The position numbers and the translations under genes were made by a program. The notes beneath the pieces were generated by a model, which did not search any database, was not told where the DNA came from, and saw only the letters and a list, made by a program, of their open reading frames with translations. From positions 62,001-126,000 of the forward strand of contig NZ_JAQITF010000004.1 of assembly GCF_028618665.1 (NCBI RefSeq): a stretch of 64,000 bases of DNA, read 5' to 3'. Of the stretch, positions 45,267 through 55,688 are shown in pieces. This DNA is from Bartonella sp. AU16XJBT. GTDB taxonomy: Bacteria > Pseudomonadota > Alphaproteobacteria > Rhizobiales > Rhizobiaceae. Position 1 is the stretch's first letter. The number at the start of each line of letters is the position of its first letter.

Positions 45267-45782
45267 ATGGCAGAGACGATTCGTATTATAGGCATTGATC
45301 CCGGACTACGGTATACTGGATGGGGCGTTATCGATCTTGCGGGCAATCGTCTTCAGTTTGTCGCTGCAGGGACGGTTTCTTCTGATGTACAGTGTGATCT
45401 GGCTTCTAGACTCTATCAGATCCATAAAGGTCTTTCAGAGGTTGTGCATCAATTTATGCCCCATGAAGCGGCGGTGGAACATGTGTTTGTCAACAAAGAT
45501 GCTACAGCAACGCTAAAACTTGGGCAGGCGCGTGCGATTGCACTGCTGGTTCCTGCGCAAGCAAATCTTCCTGTTTTTGAATATGCACCCAACAAAGTGA
45601 AAAAATCGGTTATTGGTGTCGGGCATGGTGCTAAAGAACAAATTCATATGATGGTAAAGGTTCTCCTCCCACGGGCTGAATTTGATAGCAATGATGCGGC
45701 GGATGCCCTTGCTCTTGCTCTTTGTCATAGCATGCATCGTAAGAGAATTGATCAATCTTATCAGGCAAGGGTGGCGATATGA
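45267..45782 (+). CDS. ruvC: Holliday junction resolvase RuvC
   Basis: 171 residues from the ATG at 45267 ([20 protein letters not shown]). A GTG at 45249 has the better ribosome site (AGGGGGAAAC) and could add six residues. Catalytic acidic residues lie in IGIDPG, AVEHVFV and the C-terminal [16 protein letters not shown]. It cuts four-way junctions processed by RuvAB. It overlaps ruvA by ATGA, so ruvCAB is one operon. Confidence 0.94.
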   Translation: MAETIRIIGIDPGLRYTGWGVIDLAGNRLQFVAAGTVSSDVQCDLASRLYQIHKGLSEVVHQFMPHEAAVEHVFVNKDATATLKLGQARAIALLVPAQANLPVFEYAPNKVKKSVIGVGHGAKEQIHMMVKVLLPRAEFDSNDAADALALALCHSMHRKRIDQSYQARVAI

Positions 45783-46393
45783 TTGGAAAGTTAAAGGGCA
45801 CGCTTGAACATATCTTTGAAGATTATATCGTTCTTGATGTTCATGGTGTGGGGTATGTCGTTTTTATCTCAAATCGGTTGCGTCCTTCTTTGCCTTCTGT
45901 TGGGGAGACTTTAAGTCTCTTTATTGAAACGCATGTTCGCGAAGAGGCAATCCGCCTTTTTGGTTTTGCGACAAGAGCTGAACAGGAGTGGTTTTGTATG
46001 CTCCAAAATGTTCCAGGCGTAGGAGCAAAGGTTGCTTTAGCAATCTTGGGGACTTTATCGCCAGATGAACTTGCACAAGCTATTGCCCTAAACGATGTGG
46101 CGATGATTAGTCGCGCGCCGGGCGTTGGTAAAAAAGTCAGTGAAAGAATTGTGAGTGAGTTGAAAAGTAAAACACTCCCCTTTGAACAAGCGGTCAAGAC
46201 TGTTTCGATTCCTCAGCGCGAGATAACTCATCAACCAGCCCATGATGCGCTTTCCGCATTGATGAAGCTAGGCTTTGAACGGGAGCAAGCCGCCCGTGCT
46301 CTTGCTCTTGCGATGAACGCTCTTGAGGGGGAGTCTGTGTCTTCTGCCCTGCTGATCCGCCATAGTCTCAAATTGCTTTCTTCTCCTACTTAA
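45779..46393 (+). CDS. ruvA: Holliday junction branch-migration subunit RuvA
   Basis: 204 residues. An OB-fold N-terminus ([28 protein letters not shown]) is followed by two HhH motifs ([17 protein letters not shown] and [19 protein letters not shown]) and a C-terminal RuvB-binding domain ([20 protein letters not shown]). The ATG overlaps the ruvC stop (ATGA). Confidence 0.96.
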   Translation: MIGKLKGTLEHIFEDYIVLDVHGVGYVVFISNRLRPSLPSVGETLSLFIETHVREEAIRLFGFATRAEQEWFCMLQNVPGVGAKVALAILGTLSPDELAQAIALNDVAMISRAPGVGKKVSERIVSELKSKTLPFEQAVKTVSIPQREITHQPAHDALSALMKLGFEREQAARALALAMNALEGESVSSALLIRHSLKLLSSPT

Positions 46394-46406
46394 ATAAAAG
46401 GTAACA

Positions 46407-47498
46407 ATGCATAAAGATGAAGATCAACGCCTTCTGGGTCCCGCACCTCTTCCCAACGATCCGGATCGTTCCTTAAGACCACAAGTTCTTGATGACTTTA
46501 TTGGTCAAGAGGCGGCACGGGCGAATTTAAAAATATTTATTGAAGCCGCAAAAAGGCGGCAAGAAGCGTTGGATCATGTTTTGTTTGTAGGACCACCAGG
46601 ACTGGGAAAAACAACGCTCTCACAGATTATGGCAAAAGAATTAGGTGTTAATTTTCGCTCTACTTCAGGTCCGGTCATTGCTAAAGCAGGAGATTTGGCT
46701 GCTCTCTTGACCAATCTTGAAGAACGCGATGTCTTGTTTATTGATGAAATTCATCGCTTAAATCCGGCGATTGAAGAAATTCTTTATCCAGCGATGGAAG
46801 ATTATCAACTCGATTTGATCATTGGAGAAGGTCCGGCTGCACGCTCGGTTAAAATTGATCTGGCTAAATTTACTTTGGTGGCGGCAACCACACGGTTGGG
46901 GCTTTTGACAACACCGCTGAGAGACCGTTTTGGCATCCCCATTCGTCTTAATTTTTATACGATAGAAGAATTAGAATATATTGTGCAGCGTAATGCGCGG
47001 CTTTTTGCTGTCAAGATCAGTGATGATGGTGCGCATGAAATTGCACGCCGAGCACGGGGAACCCCGCGCATTGCCGGACGGCTTTTACGGCGCGTTTGTG
47101 ATTTTGCTTTGGTGAAACAAGCAAAACAAATTGATCAAAAAATCGCTGACGAAGCGCTTTCACGCCTTGAGGTGGATCATCTGGGGCTTGATCCACTGGA
47201 TCGTCGTTATTTACTCCTGATTGCACAAACTTTTTTAGGGGGACCGGTGGGAATTGAAACCATTGCTGCTGCTTTATCAGAACCACGCGATGCTATTGAA
47301 GATATTGTTGAGCCCTATCTTCTCCAACAAGGCTTTATTCAGAGAACGGCTCGTGGTCGTATTCTCACTGAAAAGGCTTGGAGCCATTTAGGACTTTCTG
47401 CGCCTGCTTCAACATCTATACAAAAGCGTACTCAACTTTCTGATGCTCAAGATAATGCATCATTTCAGACAACTTTATGGGATGGGGAAGATGACTGA
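46407..47498 (+). CDS. ruvB: Holliday junction branch-migration ATPase RuvB
   Basis: 363 residues. It begins with the RuvB signature [20 protein letters not shown]. Walker A is GPPGLGKT (62-69), Walker B is [11 protein letters not shown], with sensor 1 [19 protein letters not shown] and Arg finger [13 protein letters not shown] winged helix ([11 protein letters not shown]) closes the protein. It lies 13 bp after ruvA with AAAGGTAAC as ribosome site. Confidence 0.97.
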   Translation: MHKDEDQRLLGPAPLPNDPDRSLRPQVLDDFIGQEAARANLKIFIEAAKRRQEALDHVLFVGPPGLGKTTLSQIMAKELGVNFRSTSGPVIAKAGDLAALLTNLEERDVLFIDEIHRLNPAIEEILYPAMEDYQLDLIIGEGPAARSVKIDLAKFTLVAATTRLGLLTTPLRDRFGIPIRLNFYTIEELEYIVQRNARLFAVKISDDGAHEIARRARGTPRIAGRLLRRVCDFALVKQAKQIDQKIADEALSRLEVDHLGLDPLDRRYLLLIAQTFLGGPVGIETIAAALSEPRDAIEDIVEPYLLQQGFIQRTARGRILTEKAWSHLGLSAPASTSIQKRTQLSDAQDNASFQTTLWDGEDD

Positions 47499-47702
47499 GG
47501 CATTTTTTTAAAAAAATTGTGCAGATAGTTTATCGCAAACGCTTATAAGGATCAGAGGTGTTCTGCTTGTCCGTGTGTTTTGGCTGAAAAGATTTGGAAC
47601 GATAAAGGATTTTGTGCTTTGGCTTTTCACAACTTCAACACAAAAATGTGTTGAATCTTTTGATTGATAAACAATTTTCTATCTTAAATAACTTTATGGG
47701 AC

Positions 47703-48152
47703 ATGAAGTCAATGACAAAAGTAATGCCTTTCAAGAGCAATCATACAAATGCTTTTCATAATTTTCAGGTGCGTGTTTATGTGGCTGATACAGATTTTTC
47801 TGGTGTGGTTTATCATGCGCGTTATCTGGAATTTTTTGAACGGGGACGTTCAGAGTTTTTACGGGATACCGGTTTTAATAATAAGATGTTAGCAGCAGGG
47901 GTTGAAGGGGAAAAACTGTTTTTTGTTGTGCGCCATATGGAAATTAGTTTTTTGCGACCAGCCAAAATTGATAATCTTTTAGTCGTTAAAACACGTGTTG
48001 ATCATATCCAAGGAGCACGCTTTTTTATGGAACAATCTATTGTGTATGAGGAGATCACGCTGGTAACAGCGAAAGTTGAAATTGCTCTGATTAATGAGGA
48101 TGCAAAACCACGACGTTTACCCAAAGAGCTTTTTGCAAAAATGCTGAGTTAA
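47703..48152 (+). CDS. ybgC: YbgC-family acyl-CoA thioesterase
   Basis: 149 residues of the hotdog-fold tol-pal-associated thioesterase family: VRVYVADTDFSGVVYHARYLEFFERGRSEFLRD holds the catalytic Asp, followed by FVVRHMEISFLRPAKIDNLLVVKT. It acts on short-chain acyl-CoA or ACP in the cytoplasm. It lies between ruvB and tolQ, the common order, but here about 1.1 kb separates it from tolQ. Confidence 0.92.
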   Translation: MKSMTKVMPFKSNHTNAFHNFQVRVYVADTDFSGVVYHARYLEFFERGRSEFLRDTGFNNKMLAAGVEGEKLFFVVRHMEISFLRPAKIDNLLVVKTRVDHIQGARFFMEQSIVYEEITLVTAKVEIALINEDAKPRRLPKELFAKMLS

Positions 48153-48721
48153 AAGGGTTGTGCATTGAAGATACAACAGTTTTATTTATAAAGATAATAT
48201 AACGTTATTCAGCTTGAATGAAAACTTTGCGTGTCGTAAAATTTTCTCATTTCAAATCTTTTCCCTATTGAAATAATGAAAACTATCCGCTTACATTTTC
48301 ATAAGAGAGTAATGTATAAGCACTTGAAAAATCTGTAAAAATTTAAATAGATACTCTTCAATGTTATAATGGCTCAATATTGCAAGTGAGCGAAGAGAGT
48401 GAATGGGGCGGTTTTCATGAAGGAGAAAGAGTGAAAAGGCTTTTTTCACGTTAGGGAGGCTTTGAAGTTATCCCATGGTGCCAGAGACATAATGCGCATT
48501 GAAAGGGGCTACAGCACAATGAGATTATAGGAGACTGATACGAGATTATAGGAGATTTACCTGGGGAGGCATTAAATGAGCGACATTGGGTGAGGCATTT
48601 TATGGTGGTTTATTTTTGGTTTTTTTTGTGTATACTTGGGGTGTAACCTTATTAAACTTAAGGAAAAATGAGAGAAACAATAGCCTAAGGTAATGCATCA
48701 TCTTTCATGATGCCCCCTATT
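48153..48721. other. Expanded spacer between ybgC and tolQ, left part
   Basis: No gene was recognised; A+T-rich. A direct pair GAGATTATAGGAGA(C/T)T lies at about 48520-48557. Confidence 0.4.
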
Positions 48722-49090
48722 GATTGATCATGATCATTCATTGCGTTGTCATTTTCACAGAAGGCTTGTAAGATTTTCTCTTTTCAAGCTCTTTTGTGAA
48801 TTCATCAAAATCATTTTCTGATCTGTTACATTTTTTTCTTGTCACAGACGGGGTTGGTGCATGAGGGGAAACGAGGATTGAGAAAGGCATAAAATTGCCT
48901 TTTATAAAGCTTTTCAAGAGCCAAGACTTATTGCAACATTTTGAGCTTGGAACGCCACATGATGGTTTAGCGTTCTTTTCATACACGTAAAGATGGGGAC
49001 GCATAGCAGATTTGATATCATGCTTTATATTATTTATGGACGGGGAGGGGTTTATGTCGTTGGGAAATAGGGGTGAGGTGTATTGAGGGA
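48722..49090 (+). repeat. Copy 4 of the dispersed repeat
   Basis: TGATCATGATCATTCATTG, CTTGTCACAGACGGGGTTGG, TTATTGCAACATTTTGAGC and ACGTAAAGATGGGG occur in the same order as in copy 1 (10000-10260). A 122-residue minus-strand frame over it (CCNKSWLLKSFIKGNFMPFSI) has a faint partner in copy 1 (CCDSPCYLNFIRSIPLHPP). The element may therefore derive from a coding sequence on that strand. Confidence 0.5.
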
Positions 49091-49252
49091 TGCTTCTCGT
49101 GATCACTTTTTAAAGAAATTTAAGAAACAGGTCTTGTTTTAGCGCATGGATTTATGTGACACTAAAGTTTTTTACTTAAATTTAGAAACTATAAAACAAT
49201 CTGTTTTATAAAATTTTAAGGAATGCACCTTTCATTTAGAGGGACAAGAATT

Positions 49253-49966
49253 ATGCCGCATGTAGAACTAACGAATCCGGAAACAATGGGAATGTTGCAT
49301 TTGTTTATGCAAGCGAGTCTCGTCGTTAAAGTTATTATGGTTTTGTTACTGCTTGCTTCCGTCTGGAGTTGGGCCATTATTTTTGATAAAATTTTTACCT
49401 ATCGGAGAATACGGCGTGAAATAAAGCAATTTGAACGTACATTTTGGTCAGGCAAAGCACTAGAAGATCTTTATGCATCATGTAAAAGTCAACGTACCAA
49501 TAGCATATCTGCCGTTTTTATGGCGGCAATGGTTGAATGGAAAAAATCTCTTGAAAAAGGAACCCATACTTCAACAAGTTTGCAGAGCAGAATTGATAAG
49601 GCGATGGATCTAACACTGGGACGTGAAAGTGAAAAAATAGAATCAAAGTTGAGTTTTCTTGCGACACTGGGATCTGCGGGACCCTTTATCGGTCTTTTTG
49701 GAACAGTGATTGGGATTATGGAGTCTTTTCTTTCTATTTCAGCTTCTCAAAATACGTCTCTTGCCATTGTCGCGCCAGGGATTGCAGAAGCACTTTTGGC
49801 AACGGCGATTGGTTTGTTTGCAGCAATTCCAGCTGTTATTGCCTATAATAAGTTAACCCATGAAAGTGCACGCATCATTGCACAAATAGAAAATTTTGCT
49901 GATGAGTTTTCAACAATTGTCTCGCGGCGTATTGATGAAACACGCACAGCACCTTCGCCTTTATAA
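49253..49966 (+). CDS. tolQ: TolQ, proton-channel subunit of the Tol-Pal system
   Basis: About 237 residues from the ATG at 49253 (GAGGGACAAG upstream); the in-frame ATG at 49223 with AAGGA is the alternative. The first span is VVKVIMVLLLLASVWSWAIIF. The C-terminal pair of spans contains the MotA/TolQ/ExbB core LATLGSAGPFIGLFGTVIGIMESF and ALLATAIGLFAAIPAVIAYN. With TolR it harvests the proton motive force for outer-membrane constriction. First gene of tolQRAB. Confidence 0.94.
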   Translation: MPHVELTNPETMGMLHLFMQASLVVKVIMVLLLLASVWSWAIIFDKIFTYRRIRREIKQFERTFWSGKALEDLYASCKSQRTNSISAVFMAAMVEWKKSLEKGTHTSTSLQSRIDKAMDLTLGRESEKIESKLSFLATLGSAGPFIGLFGTVIGIMESFLSISASQNTSLAIVAPGIAEALLATAIGLFAAIPAVIAYNKLTHESARIIAQIENFADEFSTIVSRRIDETRTAPSPL

Positions 49967-49982
49967 AAAGGAGCTTATAGCC

Positions 49983-50435
49983 ATGGGAATTTCTGTTGCT
50001 TCTTCTTCTCGAAAAAATACACGTAGGCGGCATCATTCACGAAGCCAACTGATGAGTGAGATCAATGTTACCCCTTTTGTGGATGTGATGCTGGTGTTGC
50101 TCATTATTTTTATGGTCTCAGCTCCTCTTTTGGTGAACGGTGTTCCTTTGGATTTGCCACGCAGTCAAGCGGGGCTAGTCCGTGCGCAAAAAACGCCCCT
50201 TACGGTTTCACTTGACGCGCAAGGGCGCTTTGCCATTCATCAAGATTATTATGAAACATCACAAGCGTTGATTGCACAGCTTAAAGCTCTTCTGGAAGCA
50301 GACGCAACACAAAAAGATCAACGGATTTTTGTGCGAGTTGCTAAAACTGTTGAATATCAACAAGTCTTAAAACTGCTTGCAGATATTCAAAAGGCAGGTT
50401 TTTCTCAAGTGGCACTAGCAAGTCTCGCACAATAA
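49983..50435 (+). CDS. tolR: TolR, stator subunit of the Tol-Pal system
   Basis: 150 residues from the ATG at 49983, chosen because AAAAGGAGC lies upstream; the frame extends back into tolQ without support. After a basic N-terminus the single span INVTPFVDVMLVLLIIFMVSAPLLV carries the proton-relay Asp (FVDVMLVLL). A periplasmic domain follows (RIFVRVAKTVEYQQVLKLLADIQKAGFSQVALAS). Confidence 0.94.
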   Translation: MGISVASSSRKNTRRRHHSRSQLMSEINVTPFVDVMLVLLIIFMVSAPLLVNGVPLDLPRSQAGLVRAQKTPLTVSLDAQGRFAIHQDYYETSQALIAQLKALLEADATQKDQRIFVRVAKTVEYQQVLKLLADIQKAGFSQVALASLAQ

Positions 50436-50541
50436 ATAACAAACAATAAAATTGCCTATAACTAATTGTTTTTGAAATGTTTTAAAAGAGAACAGCGTGA
50501 TTAAAAGTGAAAAATACAAGGTATCAATTAAGGCATAAAGA

Positions 50542-52017
50542 ATGAACAAAGACTCCTATCATAGCATGAAACGAGGCTTGGCGTTATCCCTTGTGGTCCA
50601 TGTTATTTTTCTCAGTTGGGGCGTTGTTCAGTTTATGAACTCTGTTTCTTTACCACAACCATTGGAAGCAATTCCCATTACTCTTGCGCCTTTGATGGAA
50701 GAGTTTTCCTCTCAACAAGGCTCCGTGAAAGCGCCACTCCATGCAATTCCTGCTGTTAAACCAACCACTAAACCCCAAGAGAAAGAAGATGCACGCCATA
50801 TTGGAGAGGGAGAACGAGATAGTCTGGCACCTTTTCAACCAAAGGAAAAGCCGCGCTCCGTTGAGACAACACCGTTGCTGCCAAGCAATCCGTCAGAAAT
50901 ATCCAAACTTATAGAACCAGAATTATTAGAAGCAAAAACAGAAGAGATTTCAAAAGTGCTAGAAGATGTGCAGAAGGTTGCGCCTGAGATGCCTTTGAAA
51001 GCAGTGGAAGATGCGCAGAAGGTTGCGCCTGAGATGCCTTTGAAAGCAGTGGAGGATACGCAGAAGGTTGCGCCTGAGGTGCCTTTGAAAGCAGTGGAAG
51101 ATACGCAGAAGGTTGCGCCTGAGGTGCCTTTGAAAGCAGTGGAGGATACGCAGAAGGTTGCGCCTGAGGTGCCTTTGAAAGCAGTGGAAGATACGCAGAA
51201 GGTTGCGCCTGAGGTGCCTTTGAAAGCAGTGGAAGATACGCAGAAGGTTGCGCCTGAGGTGCCTTTGGAAGCACCAGAAGATGCGCAGAAGATTGCGCCT
51301 GAGGTGCCTTTAAAAGCACCAGAAGATGCCTCCAAGCTTATCCTTAAGCCTGCTTACAAAAGTGAAGAGATGATATCGCTAAAAGAATTGGCTCCAACGG
51401 TACAAAAGGTCCCAGCAGAGCCGGTTGTACAGCAAGCGCCCAAAATTGCACTTCCAGAAAAACCTCTTCTTCCGCAGTTTAAACCAAAATTTGACGAAGA
51501 ATTTCCAATAAAGAAAGAGGGGGCATTCAATCAAAAGGCGCCAAAGCTTAACAAGAAAAATCAAGAGAAACAGACTATCGAAGATATTTTAGCCATGGAA
51601 GAAAATAATTTGCTCAATCGTGCGCGCTCACAAGGAGGGGGAGCAAAACGTTCCCATACACCAGAAGCTTTAGGTGCACGAAAAAATATCAATGATACCA
51701 CAAAAATGGCACAAACATTGGTCAATATCGCGGGGGGATGTATTCAACAGAAGCTTAAACTTGTGGCGCTTGGTGGCGATTTAAAAAACCGTCCCGTTGT
51801 GCGCTTGCGATTTTACTTAGACCGTGAAGGGATGGTTGTGGGTGATCCTATCATTGATCCCATAAGCGGTCTTGAGAGTCAACAAGCGATTATGATCAGG
51901 CAGGTGTATACGGCTGTCTTTTCATGTCAACCTTATGCAGATCTTCCCCGTGAGCAATATGACCTGTGGGGGCAGGGGTTTGACTTTAATGTTGATCCCC
52001 TCCAAGAAATAAGATGA
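50542..52017 (+). CDS. tolA: TolA, periplasm-spanning protein with 15-residue tandem repeats
   Basis: 491 residues. An N-terminal inner-membrane anchor (GLALSLVVHVIFLSWGVVQFM, 11-31) is followed by a long Pro/Glu/Lys-rich periplasmic linker. The TolA C-terminal domain (KMAQTLVNIAGGCIQQKLKLVALGG...PVVRLRFYLDREG...FSCQPYADLP) contacts Pal and TolB. Eight tandem 15-residue units lie inside the linker. TolA bridges TolQR in the inner membrane to Pal in the outer membrane. The ATG at 50542 follows TAAGGCATAAAGA. Confidence 0.9.
   Translation: MNKDSYHSMKRGLALSLVVHVIFLSWGVVQFMNSVSLPQPLEAIPITLAPLMEEFSSQQGSVKAPLHAIPAVKPTTKPQEKEDARHIGEGERDSLAPFQPKEKPRSVETTPLLPSNPSEISKLIEPELLEAKTEEISKVLEDVQKVAPEMPLKAVEDAQKVAPEMPLKAVEDTQKVAPEVPLKAVEDTQKVAPEVPLKAVEDTQKVAPEVPLKAVEDTQKVAPEVPLKAVEDTQKVAPEVPLEAPEDAQKIAPEVPLKAPEDASKLILKPAYKSEEMISLKELAPTVQKVPAEPVVQQAPKIALPEKPLLPQFKPKFDEEFPIKKEGAFNQKAPKLNKKNQEKQTIEDILAMEENNLLNRARSQGGGAKRSHTPEALGARKNINDTTKMAQTLVNIAGGCIQQKLKLVALGGDLKNRPVVRLRFYLDREGMVVGDPIIDPISGLESQQAIMIRQVYTAVFSCQPYADLPREQYDLWGQGFDFNVDPLQEIR
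50962..51321 (+). repeat. Eight tandem 45-bp units inside tolA
   Basis: Each unit encodes ED(T/A/V)QKVAPE(V/M)PLKAV. The first two units differ at two positions, five central units are nearly identical, and the last carries IAPEVPLKAP. Exact 45-bp periodicity keeps the frame, so unit number can change without disrupting TolA. A 166-residue open frame on the opposite strand is a by-product of the repeat. Confidence 0.95.
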
Positions 52018-52054
52018 TAAATGAGAAAAATCGCTTAACGAAAGGACACATTCC

Positions 52055-53380
52055 ATGATGACTATAATGAGACATAAAGTTTTTACGTGGTTTATAGTCA
52101 CTTGTGGTTTGTGGCTTTCAAGTCTTTCATCAGTTTATGCGCAGTTGAAAGGCACGATTTCAAGCGCTGATTTTAACCCTATTCCCATTGCAATTACAGA
52201 TTTTATTTCCAATGATTCGATTGGATCTAAAATAACGGCTGTGGTGACAGCCGATCTTGAACGGTCGGGGCTTTTTTTACCGCTTGACAAGGAAAATTTT
52301 TTTGAAAAAATTTCTAATCCGAATAAACAACCGCATTTTTCTTCGTGGCAGAAAATAAAAGCGCAGGGTTTGGTGACGGGGCAAGTCATGAGAGAAATCG
52401 ACGGACGTTTGAGGGTTGATTTCCGTTTATGGGATGTTTTTGGACAGCGACAATTGAAAGGACGGCGTTTTTATACCGCGACAGAACGTTGGCGGCGTGT
52501 GGCTCATATGATCGCAGATGAGATCTACAGTGAGATGACAGGAGAAAGTGGTTATTTTGATACAAGAATTGTTTTTATTGATGAAACAGGCCCTCAAAAT
52601 GCACGCATTAAACGCTTAGCAATGATGGATCAAGATGGCGCAAATTTGATTTATATGTCTGATGGAAGTGAATTGGTGCTTACACCGCGTTTTTCACCTA
52701 AAAGACAAGAAATGACCTATATGGCTTATGAGGACAATCAAGTGCCTCATGTTTATCTCCAACAACTTGAAATGGGACAAAGGGAGTTGATTGGAACGTT
52801 TCATAACATGACAATTGCTCCGCGTTTTTCTTCTGATGGACAAAAGGTCATCATGAGTTTGTTGCAAAATGACGGCAGTGCAAATCTTTACACCATGGAT
52901 TTACGGACCCGTACAATGACGCGCCTTACAACAACTTCTGCTATTGATACCTCTGCTTCTTATTCACCGGATGGAAAACAAATCGTCTTTTCTTCAGATC
53001 GTAGCGGAAAGCCACAAATTTATAAAATGAATGCGGATGGCAGTGATATTCAGCGTATTTCTTCAAACGAGGGGAGTTATTCGACACCTATTTGGTCGCC
53101 ACGGGGGGATTATATCGCTTTTACAAAACAATCAGGTGGACAATTTTCTATCGGTGTTATGCGCCCGGATGGACAAGGAGAACGAATTTTAACCACAGGG
53201 TTTCACAATGAAGGACCGACTTGGGCTCCCAATGGTCGTGTACTGATGTTCTTTCGCAAAAATCCCGGTATGGGACCCAAAATCTATACCATTGATATTA
53301 CGGGACACAATGAACGCCAACTCCCCACACCCAATGATGCTTCTGATCCCGCATGGTCGCCATTGCTCAACGTACAGTAA
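52055..53380 (+). CDS. tolB: TolB, periplasmic beta-propeller
   Basis: 441 residues. The signal peptide is [21 protein letters not shown]. An N-terminal domain ([15 protein letters not shown]...LERSGLF) precedes a propeller of WD40-like PD40 units ([68 protein letters not shown]). TolB cycles between Pal and TolA. In most relatives pal follows directly; here pal lies 3.5 kb further on. Confidence 0.95.
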   Translation: MMTIMRHKVFTWFIVTCGLWLSSLSSVYAQLKGTISSADFNPIPIAITDFISNDSIGSKITAVVTADLERSGLFLPLDKENFFEKISNPNKQPHFSSWQKIKAQGLVTGQVMREIDGRLRVDFRLWDVFGQRQLKGRRFYTATERWRRVAHMIADEIYSEMTGESGYFDTRIVFIDETGPQNARIKRLAMMDQDGANLIYMSDGSELVLTPRFSPKRQEMTYMAYEDNQVPHVYLQQLEMGQRELIGTFHNMTIAPRFSSDGQKVIMSLLQNDGSANLYTMDLRTRTMTRLTTTSAIDTSASYSPDGKQIVFSSDRSGKPQIYKMNADGSDIQRISSNEGSYSTPIWSPRGDYIAFTKQSGGQFSIGVMRPDGQGERILTTGFHNEGPTWAPNGRVLMFFRKNPGMGPKIYTIDITGHNERQLPTPNDASDPAWSPLLNVQ

Positions 53381-53464
53381 AAAATGCTTGATAAAAATAC
53401 AAAAACATAGAGGGAATATAGTCTTATCAGAAAGAGGACCGCGACCGGTTGCAGAAAAAAGAAA

Positions 53465-54330
53465 TCATTGCGAGAAAGCAGACGTGCTTTTTTTAATTTC
53501 TAATGCCTCTATTGATAAAGGCACACGAAATTCTGTTGGAGCATCACGCCGTCCTTTCATATTTTCAGCAGGAATTATCCATATATCCCTATCAATCTGT
53601 TCTTTACATATATGACGCAAGGGATTTGCACGAACGCCTGTAAGAATAAGCAGATGCAAAGCCAATAGTGTTAGGGGGTGATGCTTCGCACAGTGTTTTA
53701 TAAAAAGCCGGAACATCTCTCCCATCCAGTGCGGGTCTATTAGGAGTTTTGTGATGTTGTTTGCCTAACAAAGCTTGTGCTTTTTCTGCTGCTGTAGATC
53801 AACATCTAAACCTAACGCAGCCGCATGTTTGAAACACATATTAAGGCGCTTGAAAGCTCTATAAGCAACTCCAGATCTTGTATGCCAGATAGGGGCGAGG
53901 GTATTGTGTATCTCTGTTTGGGTAATCTCTGAAACGGGGAGGCAACCTAATTTGGAAAGAATATGGAGTTTTAAAGGTGAAAACCAATTTCCAGCTTTGC
54001 CATCTTTTTTTAATTCAGCTTTACGGCTTTCAAAAGCACCCAAAGCAATATCTTATTCAAATAATGCAGATTACACATTGCTTCACGTTTTTGTTTATTG
54101 CGTTCTTTAATGGGGGAACACCCTTCACGTAAAACAGAGCGCCAACCAGTTGCATATTCACGCGCTTGTTTTAAAGAAACATCTCTTAAAGCGCACTCAA
54201 GTCCATTTCACGGCGGCGCCCGTGAAGGGTATAACGATAAATTCATCGAGTACCACCATCTTTAAGCTTGTGGAGAGGAAAGACGGCATCATCGTTATAT
54301 TTGCCAGCCCCCAGTTTTACCAACAGCCCT
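53465..54330 (-). pseudogene. Phage-type tyrosine integrase, broken into pieces
   Basis: Minus-strand fragments in order from the right are: an N-terminal piece (RDVSLKQAREYATGWRSVLREG, then PIKERNKQKREA) at about 54330-54060; a core-binding piece (FSPLKLHILSKLGCLPVSEITQTEIHNTLAPIW...AYRAFKRLNMCFKHAAALGLDVDLQ) at 54043-53765; and a catalytic piece (LLILTGVRANPLRHI...DRDIWIIPAENMKGRRDAPTEFRVPLS, with the first catalytic Arg) at 53725-53465. Frameshifts and stops separate them and the final H-x-x-R / Tyr part is missing. This is the P4-like recombinase type that usually sits at one end of an integrated island. No tRNA or attachment repeat was recognised beside it. Confidence 0.85.
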
Positions 54331-54941
54331 ACAGCCTTTGAGACGATTCATAAGGGAATTTTTTCTCCTTTAAGTTTTACGCCAAACGGGCTTTTTCTGC
54401 TTAAATAATGTGCAAGCGCATGACTTTGATTGATGCACCGCACACACAAATTTGGAATAAGAGAATTTGACGCTATTTAGAGGGTCTCATTCAAGTTCAA
54501 TAACGCTAAACTCCCCTTATAAATCAATGTGATAAGTATTTAGGGGTTTCAGTTTCAAGTGAATCTCATGCGTGAGAAGAGGAATATGTCTAAGAGGATC
54601 TGATTTGTTTACAGACCAGATTGGGGTGACATCTTCATCATTTGAGGGTGGGGAGCAATCTTAAAGAATAAATAGAGAGGGGCTGTAGGGGTAATTCTTA
54701 GAATATATAAGAAAAGCTTGAGATCACAAAGTTTTTTATCATCAGAACTGTTTGAGCGTTCAAGGGTATTTGCTTTATGCTTTCTTTTTTTAATCCGCTT
54801 TTTTTTCTGCGATTGATTGTGGTTTTCTTGGCTTTACAAATGATTGACCCCGCTATTGACGCGGGGTTTTTATATTGTGGGAAAAAAGTGATAGATGCTT
54901 TTAGTCCCTCACTTGGTGAAGAGAGGGCCAATGATGGGAAA
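54331..54941. other. Spacer between the integrase ruin and yebC
   Basis: No gene is supported. A plus-strand 81-codon frame (54777-55022) is short and runs into yebC antisense; it is not believed. Confidence 0.4.
54847..54871 (+). terminator. Rho-independent terminator-like hairpin
   Basis: ACCCCGC (54847-54853), a 7-nt loop, GCGGGGT (54861-54867), followed by TTTT on the plus strand. It faces the end of yebC, so it would stop plus-strand transcription entering yebC from the left. No plus-strand gene ends nearby. Confidence 0.7.
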
Positions 54942-55688
54942 TTATACGGACAGTTTTGCCAAAATCTCATCGCTGACATCAAAATTAGCATAAACATTTT
55001 GCACATCATCATCTTCTTCTAATGTTGAAATCAGTCGTAAAACGGACAAAGCTTTTTCTTCATCGATTGGAGCAAGGGTGGTGGCTTTCCAAATCGTTTT
55101 AATCGATTCTGCTTCACCAAGTTTTGCTTCAAGTGTTTTTGAAACTTCACCAATATCTTCAAATGCACAAGTAATATGATGCCCGCTTTCTTCTGATTGT
55201 ACATCTTCGGCACCCGCTTCAATGGCAGCATCCATGATGTTATCTGCTGTTCCTGCTTCTGACTTATAAATGATTTCCCCAATCCGATTAAACATGAAAC
55301 TTACAGACCCGGTTTCCCCTAACGCTCCTCCTGATTTGGTGAAGGCCGCGCGCACGTTTGAAGCAGTGCGGTTACGGTTGTCTGTTAAAGCTTCAACAAT
55401 GACGGCAACACCGCCTGGTCCATAGCCTTCATAGCGCACTTCATCATAATTTTCGACATCGGAGCCTGAAGCTTTTTTAATCGCGCGTTCAATATTATCT
55501 TTCGGCATTGATTGTGCTTTGGCATTTTGGACAGCCAGCCTTAAACGTGGATTCATGGCTGGATCAGGAGCACCTTGTTTTGCTGCTACGGTAATTTCGC
55601 GTGCAAGCTTAGAAAATATTTTTGAGCGCACCGCATCTTGACGCCCTTTACGATGCATAATATTTTTAAATTGTGAATGGCCTGCCAT
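54942..55688 (-). CDS. YebC/PmpR-family protein (TACO1-like)
   Basis: 248 residues from the ATG at 55688 ([37 protein letters not shown]), with GGAAGGAAAA upstream; the frame extends further 5' without support. Conserved: [55 protein letters not shown] and GSVSFMF. Family members act as transcription regulators or, in recent work, in relieving ribosome stalling. In Rhizobiales I recall yebC lying upstream of ruvC; here it is on the other strand between tolB and pal. Confidence 0.93.
   Translation of the reverse strand: MAGHSQFKNIMHRKGRQDAVRSKIFSKLAREITVAAKQGAPDPAMNPRLRLAVQNAKAQSMPKDNIERAIKKASGSDVENYDEVRYEGYGPGGVAVIVEALTDNRNRTASNVRAAFTKSGGALGETGSVSFMFNRIGEIIYKSEAGTADNIMDAAIEAGAEDVQSEESGHHITCAFEDIGEVSKTLEAKLGEAESIKTIWKATTLAPIDEEKALSVLRLISTLEEDDDVQNVYANFDVSDEILAKLSV

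Noticed and set aside
48738-49106. 122-codon minus-strand ORF as a gene
   Set aside because: It lies in the dispersed repeat, has no ribosome site, and the frame is not preserved in the other copies.
50835-51335. Minus-strand open frames of 166 and 136 codons over the tolA repeat
   Set aside because: By-product of the 45-bp tandem repeat lacking stops in several frames.
53381-54420. tRNA gene as attachment site beside the integrase ruin
   Set aside because: No cloverleaf with a GGTTCGA-type T-loop could be found near either end of the ruin.
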